A stretch of DNA of 64,000 nt from an uncultured Carboxylicivirga sp. (GTDB lineage: Bacteria > Bacteroidota > Bacteroidia > Bacteroidales > Marinilabiliaceae), in contig CANNEA010000003.1 in assembly GCA_947503525.1 (NCBI GenBank), forward strand, positions 372,001 to 436,000, given 5' to 3'. This document shows, one piece after another, positions 16,655-24,987 of the stretch. The notes under the pieces are model-generated. The model searched no databases. It was given only the letters and a program-made list of their open reading frames with translations, and was not told where the DNA came from. Position 1 is the first letter of the stretch; the number at the start of each line of letters is the position of its first letter. The position numbers and the translations under genes were made by a program.

Positions 16655-17962
16655 ATGAAAAATAAGCTATCGTATATCATTCATTATTTAAACGAAGAAA
16701 TATGGCGTGTCAGAGCTGATGATACGACTCGAAGGCAGTTTTTTCTAATCCGAACAATACGTATTTTATTTCTAGCCATTAAGGGCTTTATTCATGATAA
16801 GTGCCAGGAAAAAGCATCAGCCTTAACGTTTTATTCTTTGCTGTCGGTTGTGCCTATCGCAGCATTAGCTTTCGGTATAGCTAAAGGATTTGGTTTTGAA
16901 ACCAAATTACAGGAGTTATTGGAAAGTCGCTTAGATGGTCAACAAGAGGTTTTGGACTTTGTTAGTGATTTTGCCTTAAATTACCTTGAACGTACACCCG
17001 GTGGTGAAATTGCCGGTATTGGATTGGTGGTTTTATTGTGGTCGGTAATGAAGGTTTTTGGTAATATTGAAAACTCATTTAATGACATCTGGGAAGTAAA
17101 GCATTCGCGTAGCTTTATTCGTAAGTTTAGCGATTATATTTCATTAATGTTGGTTGGAATCCTATTAATGGTTTCGAGTAGTGGTATGATCGTTTTTGTG
17201 AGCAGGCAATTGAAGACTTATGGTTATGAGAATATGATAGGTCCGAAAATTGTGTTTCTATCATCTTATGTGTTAATCTGGATTGTTTTCACACTGCTTC
17301 TTTATATAATGCCTAATGCCAGGGTGAAGTTTCGATCTGCGTTTTTTGGAGGAGTAATTTCAGGTACCTTATTTCAGTTGCTGCAATACGGTTATATTTA
17401 TTTCCAAAGTTCTGTAACAAGTTATAATGCCATATATGGTAGTTTTGCTGCCTTGCCATTCTTCTTGATTTGGCTTCAGGCCAGTTGGTTAATTGTTTTA
17501 CTGGGAGCAGAGATGTCATTTGCCTATCAAAATGCAAATAGTTTTGAATTTGATGCGGATACTAAGCGAGTGAGTTATAGTTATCGAAGATTGGTAATGC
17601 TTATGCTTGCGTCTTATGTTGTAAAACGATTTGAAAAAGGAGAGAAGCCACCGAATAATATGGAATTGTCTGTAGAACTTAAACTGCCAATTCGATTGAT
17701 TAATGAAATTTTATACGAGTTAGTTGTGGCTAAGGTGTTTTCGGAAATATCGGATGATGACACCAATGAAACACTTTATCAGCCAGCCATTGATATAAAT
17801 AAATTAACAATTATGCAGGTTGTTGATATGGTTGAAGACAAAGGAAGCAGAGATTTGCACTTTGAAGAGACCGAAGGGTTGGGCCGTTTGCAAAATATTC
17901 TGGACAGCTTTTTTCAACGCTTACGACAAAGCGATGACAATGTAATGCTCAAAGACTTATAG
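16655..17962 (+). CDS. YihY/BrkB-family inner-membrane protein
   Basis: A 435-residue membrane protein of the YihY/virulence factor BrkB family (once misnamed RNase BN). The first ~300 residues carry about six hydrophobic segments. Family-type motifs are present: KASALTFYSLLSVVPIAALAFG, IAGIGLVVLLWSVMKVFGNIENSFNDIWEV, and in the last membrane segment SVTSYNAIYGSFAALPFFLIWLQASWLIVLLGAEM. The C-terminal ~130 residues are soluble and look winged-helix-like (LPIRLINEILYELVVAKVF), a tail common in these proteins. Transport or cell-envelope roles have been proposed for the family, but its substrate is unsettled. It starts 33 bases after rnpB and ends at a strong bidirectional terminator. Confidence 0.88.
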   Translation: MKNKLSYIIHYLNEEIWRVRADDTTRRQFFLIRTIRILFLAIKGFIHDKCQEKASALTFYSLLSVVPIAALAFGIAKGFGFETKLQELLESRLDGQQEVLDFVSDFALNYLERTPGGEIAGIGLVVLLWSVMKVFGNIENSFNDIWEVKHSRSFIRKFSDYISLMLVGILLMVSSSGMIVFVSRQLKTYGYENMIGPKIVFLSSYVLIWIVFTLLLYIMPNARVKFRSAFFGGVISGTLFQLLQYGYIYFQSSVTSYNAIYGSFAALPFFLIWLQASWLIVLLGAEMSFAYQNANSFEFDADTKRVSYSYRRLVMLMLASYVVKRFEKGEKPPNNMELSVELKLPIRLINEILYELVVAKVFSEISDDDTNETLYQPAIDINKLTIMQVVDMVEDKGSRDLHFEETEGLGRLQNILDSFFQRLRQSDDNVMLKDL

Positions 17963-17972
17963 GATATAAAGT

Positions 17973-18008
17973 AAAAAAGCGATGTTGAATTTCAACATCG
18001 CTTTTTTT
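17973..18008. terminator. Bidirectional terminator
   Basis: GCGATGTTGAA and TTCAACATCGC form an almost loopless 11-bp stem, flanked by an A run on one side and a T run on the other. It can end transcription of the BrkB gene on the plus strand and of the proposed RNA on the minus strand. Confidence 0.85.
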
Positions 18009-18009
18009 A

Positions 18010-18212
18010 TAAGGTACCACATCAACCGGGATTAATTTAAACTCCTGTAAACAGGATTTGAGTGCATACAGTCATCGGTAATCCTCCGTGCCACAAGTGA
18101 CAACCCGAAGGTGAGGCCCGCCCTTAGATAGCATAGCGTCACTCGGTATTCTGATAGTGTTGAGTTTAACAACCAAAACGACTGATGCGGTAGTTTCTTT
18201 GTCAATGAACGT
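18010..18212 (-). ncRNA. Candidate structured non-coding RNA, possibly 6S-like
   Basis: The 391-base gap between two plus-strand genes contains a complete minus-strand transcription unit without a credible protein. A promoter (TTGG, 19-base spacer, TATATTTG) lies at 18247-18217 and a terminator at 18008-17973, giving an RNA of roughly 200-240 nt. Its ends pair: ACCGCATCA (18191-18183) with TGATGTGGT (18024-18016, one G-U). Further in, TTAAACTC (18169-18162) pairs with GAGTTTAA (18044-18037), AGTGAC pairs with GTCACT, and a small hairpin is capped by TTCG. The long rod with an open centre and the length of about 200 nt resemble 6S RNA. I could not recall a consensus to confirm this, so the 6S assignment is a guess and the existence of a structured RNA is the firmer claim. 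Confidence 0.55.
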
Positions 18213-18216
18213 ATAA

Positions 18217-18247
18217 CAAATATAGCTTTTAAATGCGCTATAACCAA
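18217..18247 (-). promoter_or_regulatory. Promoter of the candidate ncRNA
   Basis: On the minus strand TTGG (18247-18244) is followed by 19 bases and then TATATTTG (18224-18217), a full match to TAnnTTTG. It predicts a start near 18211 reading away from the nuclease gene. Confidence 0.6.
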
Positions 18248-18353
18248 GAAAAATCAAGGGTTTTACACTTGTTGATATCAAACCATCTGAACATGAATTT
18301 ATTAAATTTGATTTTTATATTTTCGCAGTAAATAATTACAATAATTAGCTAGA

Positions 18354-19721
18354 ATGTATGTAATCGTTGATATTGAGACTACTGGCGGAAATATGAATAA
18401 TGGTAAGATAACTGAGGTTGCCATTTACCGTCATGATGGTACAAAAGTGGTGGATGAATACGTTAGTTTAGTTAATCCTGGTTGTGGCATTCCTCCATTT
18501 ATAACTTCATTAACAGGAATTACTAATGAAATGGTGGAATCAGCACCTCCATTTTATGCTATTGCTAAAGATATTGTAAGTATTTGTAAGGACGCTGTTT
18601 TTGTTGCTCACAATGCAGGCTTTGACTATAATTTTATTAAACATGAATTTAAGAGTCTTGGATATGATTTTGAAATGCCTTCGGTTTGCACGGTTAAGCT
18701 ATCCCGAAAATTAATACCCGGACATGATTCGTATAGTCTGGGTAAATTATGTGATAAATTAGGAATTGACAATGGTGCTCGTCATCGTGCAGCAGGAGAT
18801 GCTTTGGCGACTGTTCAGTTATTTGAAATTCTACTATCTAAAAATAATGGAATAATTAATCCTGAGGATCCGTACAATGCTTTTTCTGCTAATGGGCTGC
18901 ATCCTGATATCTCCATTGATTTCATAAAGTCGCTTCCAAATGAAACAGGTGTATATTATATGCACAATGAGGAAGGTGATGTGGTTTATATCGGCAAAAG
19001 CACTAAGATAAGGAATCGTATCATTACGCATATGGGCAACCCGAAAACAAAAAAGGGTATTGAGATGAAATTGAAAACAGCCGATATTAGTTTTCAGTTA
19101 ACCGGCAGTGAATTAATTGCCTTATTAAAAGAATCACAGGAAATAAAGGAAGAAAAGCCACGATATAACAGGGCACAAAGACGATCAAGAAATCAGGTTG
19201 GACTTTATCATTATAAGGACCGCAAAGGCTACTATCGTTTAATCTTAAAACCGAATGATGGAGTAGATGTACCTTCAAGCACCTTTGAAAGCATGAAAGA
19301 AGGGCGTGAGCAGCTTTTTAAATGGATAGATGAATATGAGCTCTGTCAGCAATTATGTGGCTTGTATGAGGGTAAAAATGGCTGTTTTCAATATCAGCTC
19401 AAAACATGCCGGGGAGCTTGTGTAGGAGAGGAGACTGATGAAGGCTACAATAAGCGTGTCAATCAATTGCTTACCAAGCTATCTTATGGACATACCAATG
19501 TGGTTATAATGGATAAAGGCAGAACACCGGATGAGTTGGGTATTGTTGTTATTGAAAATGGTCGCTACCTGGGTTATGGCTATATTTATGAGGATACAGT
19601 AGTTGAAGAGGCACAACAATTTAAGGATCATATCACATTGTATAATGATAATAGGGATACACGGGTTATTATCAGTAATTATTTAAGGCAGAAGAAATAT
19701 AAAAAGCTAATAACATACTGA
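18354..19721 (+). CDS. DEDDh 3'-5' exonuclease fused to a GIY-YIG (UvrC/Cho-like) nuclease
   Basis: A 455-residue DNA repair-type nuclease. Residues 1-165 are a DnaQ-like exonuclease with ExoI VIDIETTGG (Asp and Glu), ExoII HNAGFDYNF and ExoIII HRAAGDA, so all DEDDh residues are present. Residues ~195-270 are a GIY-YIG domain (GVYYMHNEEGDVVYIGKSTKIRNRI), followed by a UvrC-N-like extension with cysteines (LCQQLCGLYEGKNGCFQYQLKTCRGAC). The same order occurs in DnaQ-UvrC/Cho fusion proteins of some bacteria. The likely role is incision plus trimming at damaged DNA (inference). The ATG at 18354 leads directly into the exonuclease strand, so the start is secure. It is convergent with the thioesterase gene. 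Confidence 0.88.
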   Translation: MYVIVDIETTGGNMNNGKITEVAIYRHDGTKVVDEYVSLVNPGCGIPPFITSLTGITNEMVESAPPFYAIAKDIVSICKDAVFVAHNAGFDYNFIKHEFKSLGYDFEMPSVCTVKLSRKLIPGHDSYSLGKLCDKLGIDNGARHRAAGDALATVQLFEILLSKNNGIINPEDPYNAFSANGLHPDISIDFIKSLPNETGVYYMHNEEGDVVYIGKSTKIRNRIITHMGNPKTKKGIEMKLKTADISFQLTGSELIALLKESQEIKEEKPRYNRAQRRSRNQVGLYHYKDRKGYYRLILKPNDGVDVPSSTFESMKEGREQLFKWIDEYELCQQLCGLYEGKNGCFQYQLKTCRGACVGEETDEGYNKRVNQLLTKLSYGHTNVVIMDKGRTPDELGIVVIENGRYLGYGYIYEDTVVEEAQQFKDHITLYNDNRDTRVIISNYLRQKKYKKLITY

Positions 19722-19742
19722 TTATAGTGGATAAATCAATAT

Positions 19743-20162
19743 TTACTCCTCTCCAATAAAGCTTTTATAGTCTACTATATATCTTTCGTGCGCTCCTATA
19801 CCTATTGATATTCCCTTGTCATTGATAACTGCAATGTCAAAAAATAATTTATTGTTATCAATGAATTTAAGAATGGCCTTACAATGGATAAACTCTCCTT
19901 CCTTAACTGGAAAAAGGTGCTTAACATTGATTTCAGCACTAACTGTATCAAGTCCATCCAGCAGATACTCTTCAATTAATTCTACACAACATATTTCAAG
20001 ATAAGCAATCATTGAAGCTGTTGAAAGGAGCTTAAATTTTCCGGTGCCTAGATGACTGGCTAAATGATCACCTTTAACTTGGAATTTTTTCTCTAGAGCA
20101 ATTCCTTCTTTTACTTTTTTTGTAAAAAGATTATCTGTTGTTTTATATACTTTTGAATTCAT
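19743..20162 (-). CDS. Hotdog-fold thioesterase (FlK-like)
   Basis: A 139-residue single hotdog domain, resembling the FlK/fluoroacetyl-CoA thioesterase-like group: GIALEKKFQVKGDHLASHLG near the N-terminus, LLSTASMIAYLEICCVELIEEYL on the long helix, and VSAEINVKHLFPVKEGEFIHCKAILKFID in the strands. Probably hydrolyses a small acyl-CoA; the substrate is unknown. The frame runs upstream to a TTG at 20189, but the ATG at 20162 is preferred because a good promoter lies between it and the prfC stop. It therefore has its own promoter, although it follows prfC in the same direction. Confidence 0.75.
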   Translation of the reverse strand: MNSKVYKTTDNLFTKKVKEGIALEKKFQVKGDHLASHLGTGKFKLLSTASMIAYLEICCVELIEEYLLDGLDTVSAEINVKHLFPVKEGEFIHCKAILKFIDNNKLFFDIAVINDKGISIGIGAHERYIVDYKSFIGEE

Positions 20163-20176
20163 GGCGTTAGGTTTTG

Positions 20177-20217
20177 TGGCGTAAACCAAATATACGCCAT
20201 AATCCTTAAGAAATAAA
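20177..20217 (-). promoter_or_regulatory. Promoter with overlapping palindrome upstream of the thioesterase
   Basis: On the minus strand TTTA (20217-20214), a 19-base spacer and TATATTTG (20194-20187) form a promoter. The perfect inverted repeat TGGCGTA ... TACGCCA at 20177-20199 surrounds the -7 box, so a dimeric regulator bound there could block polymerase. The two readings (promoter and operator) are inferred from sequence only. Confidence 0.45.
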
Positions 20218-20225
20218 GGCCTAAT

Positions 20226-21803
20226 TTAAAATTCAGATGTAAAGTGAAATTCGATGTCTTTGAAATTGCTTTGCGCCATTTGTAACATATACGCAGAATC
20301 CGCCATGAAAACATCTCTGTCCGATTTATCCTTAGCCATATATTGTAGCTTCCTTTTTTTGAAGTCGTCCAATTGAGCCTGATTATCACTTTTTATCCAA
20401 CAAGCCTTATGCAAGTTAATAGGCTCATAACGACACGAAGCACCATACTCATGTAATAAACGATATTGAATAACTTCAAATTGTAAAGCCCCAACAGTTC
20501 CAATGACCTTACGACCATTGAATTGGCTTGTGAATAATTGAGCAACACCTTCATCCATTAACTGGTCAATACCTTTGGCCAACTGTTTCGATTTCATTGG
20601 ATCGTCATTCTCAATGTAACGGAATAACTCAGGAGAAAAACTGGGTAAACCTTTGTAATGAATTTTTTCACCTTGAGTTACGGTATCACCAATTTTAAAA
20701 TTACCGGTATCAGGTATACCAACAATATCGCCTGGATATGCTTCATCAATAATGGATTTTTTATCGGCCATAAATGCAGTAGGACTAGAGAACTTCATGT
20801 TTTTGCCTAGTCTCACATGTAAATAATTGGTGTTACGCTCAAATTTGCCAGAGCAGATTTTTAGGAATGCTAAACGGTTACGGTGGTTGGGATCCATGTT
20901 GGCATGAATCTTAAACACAAAACCAGTAAATTTTTCCTCATCAGCATTAACCATTCGTTCTACCGATTGTGATGGTTGTGGAGTAGGAGCAATGTCAAGG
21001 AAACAATGTAAAAGTTCACGTACCCCAAAGTTGTTTAACGCACTGCCAAAAAATACAGGTGCAACACTTGCATCCCTATATGGATCCATGTCGAATTCAG
21101 GATAAACACCTTGAACCAGTTCTAATTCTTCACGTGCAACAGCCGCGGAATCTTCTCCAATAATCTCATCGAGTACGGGATCTTCAAAGTTCTTAATAGA
21201 TAAACCTTCTTCCAATACTTGTTTGCCCGGATCGAAAAGGTATAAGTTTTTTTCAAATAAGTTATATACCCCTTTAAATTGAGTACCATTACCAATAGGC
21301 CAGCTTAAAGGCTGTACTTTTATTTTTAGCTCTTCCTCTACTTCATCTAATAATTCGAATGGATCCTTACTTGGGCGATCCAATTTATTAATGAAAACAA
21401 TAACGGGAGTATTGCGCATACGGCATACCTCCATAAGTTTTCTGGTTTGTGCCTCAACGCCTTTTGCTGCATCAACCACAATAATTACGCTATCAACGGC
21501 TGTTAAAGTTCTAAATGTATCTTCCGCGAAATCTTGGTGACCAGGAGTGTCAAGAATATTTACCTTACATCCTTTATATTCAAATCCCATTACAGAAGTG
21601 GCCACAGAGATTCCTCTTTGCTTTTCAATCTCCATGAAATCCGATGTAGCAGTCTTTTTTATTTTGTTTGATTTTACTGCTCCGGCTACATGAATAGCAC
21701 CTCCAAACAGAAGTAACTTCTCTGTTAAGGTTGTTTTTCCGGCATCAGGGTGACTGATAATCGCAAAAGTTCGTCTTCTCTGTATCTCTTCTTTAAATCC
21801 CAT
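20226..21803 (-). CDS. prfC: Peptide chain release factor 3
   Basis: Cytoplasmic GTPase that removes RF1/RF2 from the ribosome after peptide release. All G motifs are visible: [13 protein letters not shown] (P-loop), [10 protein letters not shown] (switch I Thr region), [12 protein letters not shown] at about residue 130, and a later SAL-type motif ([11 protein letters not shown]). The RF3-specific C-terminal domain includes [18 protein letters not shown]. At 525 aa from ATG 21803 it matches the usual ~530. An upstream ATG at 21836 would add 11 residues that RF3 proteins normally lack. It is monocistronic, or followed by the thioesterase, which has its own promoter. Confidence 0.95.
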   Translation of the reverse strand: MGFKEEIQRRRTFAIISHPDAGKTTLTEKLLLFGGAIHVAGAVKSNKIKKTATSDFMEIEKQRGISVATSVMGFEYKGCKVNILDTPGHQDFAEDTFRTLTAVDSVIIVVDAAKGVEAQTRKLMEVCRMRNTPVIVFINKLDRPSKDPFELLDEVEEELKIKVQPLSWPIGNGTQFKGVYNLFEKNLYLFDPGKQVLEEGLSIKNFEDPVLDEIIGEDSAAVAREELELVQGVYPEFDMDPYRDASVAPVFFGSALNNFGVRELLHCFLDIAPTPQPSQSVERMVNADEEKFTGFVFKIHANMDPNHRNRLAFLKICSGKFERNTNYLHVRLGKNMKFSSPTAFMADKKSIIDEAYPGDIVGIPDTGNFKIGDTVTQGEKIHYKGLPSFSPELFRYIENDDPMKSKQLAKGIDQLMDEGVAQLFTSQFNGRKVIGTVGALQFEVIQYRLLHEYGASCRYEPINLHKACWIKSDNQAQLDDFKKRKLQYMAKDKSDRDVFMADSAYMLQMAQSNFKDIEFHFTSEF

Positions 21804-21979
21804 GGTCCAATTTTTTCGAGCTGCAAATTTAAACATTACATTCTATTCTATGTTCAGTTTTTGGAATAGATTATTGAAAAAATAATAGTGTTTTAAATAT
21901 TAAATTGAAGATTTTTTTTAATTTTTGCTTTTAATTTAAAAGGATATATTCCGCAACAACAAAATAGGAGTTTGGGAAA

Positions 21980-22846
21980 ATGAAGAGATGGACTAATTAT
22001 CACGGTCATAGCAAATATTGCGATGGGCATGGAGAAATTGAGGATTATGTGCTAAAGGCAATAGAATTGAATATGGCTGCCATTGGAATTTCATCTCATG
22101 CACCAGTGCCATTTCCCACAGTCTGGACAATGCCAGAAGATAAATTGGAATCTTATTTAGGTGAAATTGATAAGCTCAAAGTAAAATATGAATCTCAAAT
22201 CTCGGTTCTTAAATCTCTTGAAGTTGATTATATACCTAATTTATGCTCTCCACATCACCCTTTAATTACCTCTTCTAATCTTGATTACATTATTGGTTCG
22301 GTGCATTTTGTGGGTTTTTTTGAAGATGGTAAACATTGGGAGATTGATGGTCCGGCTCCAGATTTTAAGAAAGGCTTAGATGAAATATATGGTGGCGATA
22401 TAAAAAAAGTTGCTAAGCTGTACTTTCAGTATCAGAATGAAATGCTTGAAAATTTCACGCCTGATATTTTAGGTCATATGGATAAGATTAAAATGCATAA
22501 TAAGGAATTTTTATTATTTGATGAATCATCCAAGTGGTATACTGATCTGGTTAAGGAAACTTTGAGTTTAGCTAAAGAAAAAGAAGTGGTGGTTGAAATT
22601 AATACCAAGGCTTTTGAACGCGCAAATCATCTTTTCCCTGGGCCTGAGTATTTCTCTTTTATTAGAGAAAATAACATTCCCATAACCATCAACAGCGATG
22701 CTCATATGACTAAGTTTTTAACTTTAGGCTTTGTTGAAGTAGCAGAATTGCTTTTGAATAATGGTATTACTCAGCTTCATGAGTTTATTGATGGAGAATG
22801 GCAAGGCTTTGATTTCACCAGACAAGGCATTTTAATACCGGCTTAA
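21980..22846 (+). CDS. PHP-family histidinol-phosphatase-like phosphoesterase
   Basis: A 288-residue PHP-domain metal-dependent phosphoesterase of the HisK/HolPase type. Metal ligands are evident: YHGHSKYCDGHGEIEDYV at the N-terminus (H-x-H and D-H), ISSHAP near residue 40, SLEVDYIP near 85, IIGSVHF near 112, LGHMDK near 170 and NSDAHM near 240. The likely reaction is hydrolysis of L-histidinol phosphate in histidine synthesis, but no his genes are nearby, so another phosphate ester is possible. It is divergent from prfC across 140 bases and ends at a bidirectional hairpin. Confidence 0.85.
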   Translation: MKRWTNYHGHSKYCDGHGEIEDYVLKAIELNMAAIGISSHAPVPFPTVWTMPEDKLESYLGEIDKLKVKYESQISVLKSLEVDYIPNLCSPHHPLITSSNLDYIIGSVHFVGFFEDGKHWEIDGPAPDFKKGLDEIYGGDIKKVAKLYFQYQNEMLENFTPDILGHMDKIKMHNKEFLLFDESSKWYTDLVKETLSLAKEKEVVVEINTKAFERANHLFPGPEYFSFIRENNIPITINSDAHMTKFLTLGFVEVAELLLNNGITQLHEFIDGEWQGFDFTRQGILIPA

Positions 22847-22853
22847 TATTAAA

Positions 22854-22885
22854 AACGCAAAGCCTAATACAAGACTTTGCGTTAT
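22854..22885. terminator. Bidirectional terminator between convergent genes
   Basis: AACGCAAAG and CTTTGCGTT form a 9-bp stem with a 12-base loop between the PHP phosphatase and the carboxyltransferase, with A/T-rich flanks on both sides. Confidence 0.6.
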
Positions 22886-22904
22886 ATTATATAATATTCT
22901 ATTC

Positions 22905-24443
22905 CTATAGTGGAATGTTTCCATGTTTTTTAGGCGGATTAGACTCATTCTTATTCTGAGTCATTTCCAGGGCCTGAATCAGTTTAAATCGTGTCTCTTT
23001 TGGATAGATAATTTCATCAACATATCCTAATTCAGCTGCACGGTAAGGATTCGCAAAGTTTTCGCGATAATCATCAACACGTGCTGCTTTTGATTCATCA
23101 TCTTTATCTCCGCGGAATATTATATTTACAGCACCTTCGGGACCCATTACCGCAATTTCTGCTGTAGGATAAGCAAAGTTCATATCAGCCGCCAAATGCT
23201 TCGATGACATTACATCATATGCACCACCATACGCTTTTCGAGTAATCACAGTTATCTTTGGTACAGTTGCTTCAGCATAAGCATAAAGCAGTTTAGCTCC
23301 ATGTTTAATAATACCGCCATACTCTTGTACTGTTCCAGGTAAGAATCCCGGTACATCTACAAAACTTACAACCGGAATATTAAAGGCATCGCAAAAACGA
23401 ATGAAGCGAGCACCTTTCGTAGAAGAATCGATATCTAAAACGCCAGCCAGATAGTTAGGTTGGTTGGCTACAATACCAACAGAACGTCCATCCATTCGTC
23501 CAAAACCTGTTATAATGTTCTGCGCATAATGTGGGGCAACTTCAAAGAAGTGTTCGTTATCAACAACCTTGCCGATCAAATCATGCATATCGTATGGTTT
23601 GTTAGGATCGGAAGGAATTAATGTTTGTAAATCTTCACTTTCGCGATGGACATCATCAGTAGTTGGAACTACCGGAGGATCTTCCATATTGTTAGATGGC
23701 AAGAAACTCAATAATTCACGAATCATCATTAATGTATGTTCATCATCATCACCAACAAAATGAGCAACGCCACTTTTAGAATTGTGAGTCATTGCACCAC
23801 CTAATTCTTCTTTGGTAACTTCTTCGTGTGTTACGGTCTTGATGACTTCAGGCCCTGTTACAAACATGTAACTGCTGTCTTTTACCATAAAGATAAAGTC
23901 GGTCAGGGCGGGAGAGTACACAGCACCACCGGCACATGGCCCCATAATGGCAGATATTTGTGGTATTACACCTGATGATTTTACATTTAAGAAAAAGATA
24001 TCTCCATAACCTGCTAAACTTTGAACACCTTCCTGAATACGTGCACCACCTGAATCGTTTAATCCAATTAATGGCGCACCCATTTTAAGAGCTAGCTTAG
24101 AAATTTTAATGATTTTATCAGCATTTGTTCGGCTTAATGAACCACCAAATACAGTAAAGTCCTGAGCGAAGACATAAGTTAAACGACCTTCAACTTTTCC
24201 ATATCCTGTAATAGCACCATCACCCGGGAAACGTGTTTTTTCCATGCCAAAATTAGTGCACTTATGCGTCACTAACTTATCAAGTTCAACAAATGTTCCA
24301 GGGTCCAGAAAAAGGTTGATTCTTTCGCGTGCTGTTAGTTTACCGCCTTTGTGTTGTTTTTCAACTCTGGCTTCTCCACCACCAGCTTCCGCCTGGCGAT
24401 TGCGATCTTCAAATTTTTTATATTTATCTTCTAAATTTTGCAT
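22905..24443 (-). CDS. Acyl-CoA carboxylase, carboxyltransferase subunit (propionyl-CoA carboxylase beta type)
   Basis: A 512-residue carboxyltransferase that moves CO2 between carboxybiotin and an acyl-CoA; the fused beta/alpha CT length fits propionyl-CoA carboxylase or methylmalonyl-CoA decarboxylase. Family motifs: [22 protein letters not shown] at the N-terminus, the N-lobe oxyanion region [36 protein letters not shown], and in the C-lobe [24 protein letters not shown] and [10 protein letters not shown]. It is the third gene of the biotin carboxylase-BCCP-CT operon, 21 bases after the carrier gene. In Bacteroidota such sets usually serve propionate/succinate metabolism (family knowledge); the direction cannot be told from sequence. 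Confidence 0.92.
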   Translation of the reverse strand: MQNLEDKYKKFEDRNRQAEAGGGEARVEKQHKGGKLTARERINLFLDPGTFVELDKLVTHKCTNFGMEKTRFPGDGAITGYGKVEGRLTYVFAQDFTVFGGSLSRTNADKIIKISKLALKMGAPLIGLNDSGGARIQEGVQSLAGYGDIFFLNVKSSGVIPQISAIMGPCAGGAVYSPALTDFIFMVKDSSYMFVTGPEVIKTVTHEEVTKEELGGAMTHNSKSGVAHFVGDDDEHTLMMIRELLSFLPSNNMEDPPVVPTTDDVHRESEDLQTLIPSDPNKPYDMHDLIGKVVDNEHFFEVAPHYAQNIITGFGRMDGRSVGIVANQPNYLAGVLDIDSSTKGARFIRFCDAFNIPVVSFVDVPGFLPGTVQEYGGIIKHGAKLLYAYAEATVPKITVITRKAYGGAYDVMSSKHLAADMNFAYPTAEIAVMGPEGAVNIIFRGDKDDESKAARVDDYRENFANPYRAAELGYVDEIIYPKETRFKLIQALEMTQNKNESNPPKKHGNIPL

Positions 24444-24464
24444 TGTTCCAATTTTAGTGGGTGT

Positions 24465-24977
24465 TTACTGGGCTTCAATTTCAATTAGTGGCTGATGACC
24501 TTCTACGGCATCACCAACTTTAACAGATATTTTTTTAACAATTCCATCTGAAGCACTTTTGTATTCGCTTTCCATTTTCATGGCCGAAACAATTATAACA
24601 GTCTGTCCTTTTTCAACTGTATCACCTTCCTTCACAGGAATCTTGACAATCTTTCCAGGCATTGGCGTTGAAATGACATTACCACCGCCATCCAATTGGC
24701 TTTTTGACTTCGCACGATATCGCGCGGCAGCATCTATTACTTCAATTTCGTAATAATTATTAATGGTATTAACCTTGTATTCATTAGGGTTATCACCTTC
24801 AATCATTTCCATATTAATGGATTTACCTTCCAAAAGTATGGAGTAGGTATCCGATTCTACTTTTTCAATATCAAGGTCATATATACGCCCATCAATCTCA
24901 ACTTTGTATTTCGAACCTTCTTGTTCCAAAATATTTATTTTGGCAACTCGAGTATCAATTTTTAATTCTAAAGACAT
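24465..24977 (-). CDS. Biotin carboxyl carrier protein of an acyl-CoA carboxylase
   Basis: A 170-residue carrier. The C-terminal ~75 residues are a biotinyl domain with the canonical biotin-attachment motif AMKM (VIIVSAMKMESEYKS), preceded by STPMPGKIVKIPVKEGD. The first ~80 residues form a beta-rich segment (KVEIDGRIYDLDIEKVESDTYS) like the BT-type linker domain found in long carboxylase alpha chains, here as a separate protein. It lies between the biotin carboxylase (10 bases before) and the carboxyltransferase (21 bases after), so the three form one complex. Confidence 0.92.
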   Translation of the reverse strand: MSLELKIDTRVAKINILEQEGSKYKVEIDGRIYDLDIEKVESDTYSILLEGKSINMEMIEGDNPNEYKVNTINNYYEIEVIDAAARYRAKSKSQLDGGGNVISTPMPGKIVKIPVKEGDTVEKGQTVIIVSAMKMESEYKSASDGIVKKISVKVGDAVEGHQPLIEIEAQ

Positions 24978-24987
24978 AATGGGTGTT

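Noticed and set aside
18010-18212. tmRNA or SRP RNA as identity of the minus-strand RNA
   Set aside because: There is no tRNA-like acceptor end or tag frame, and no GGTCAGG/GGAAGG-type SRP loop.
18032-18281. Two overlapping minus-strand frames of about 70 codons
   Set aside because: They coincide with the paired arms of the candidate ncRNA; the proteins show no recognisable feature.
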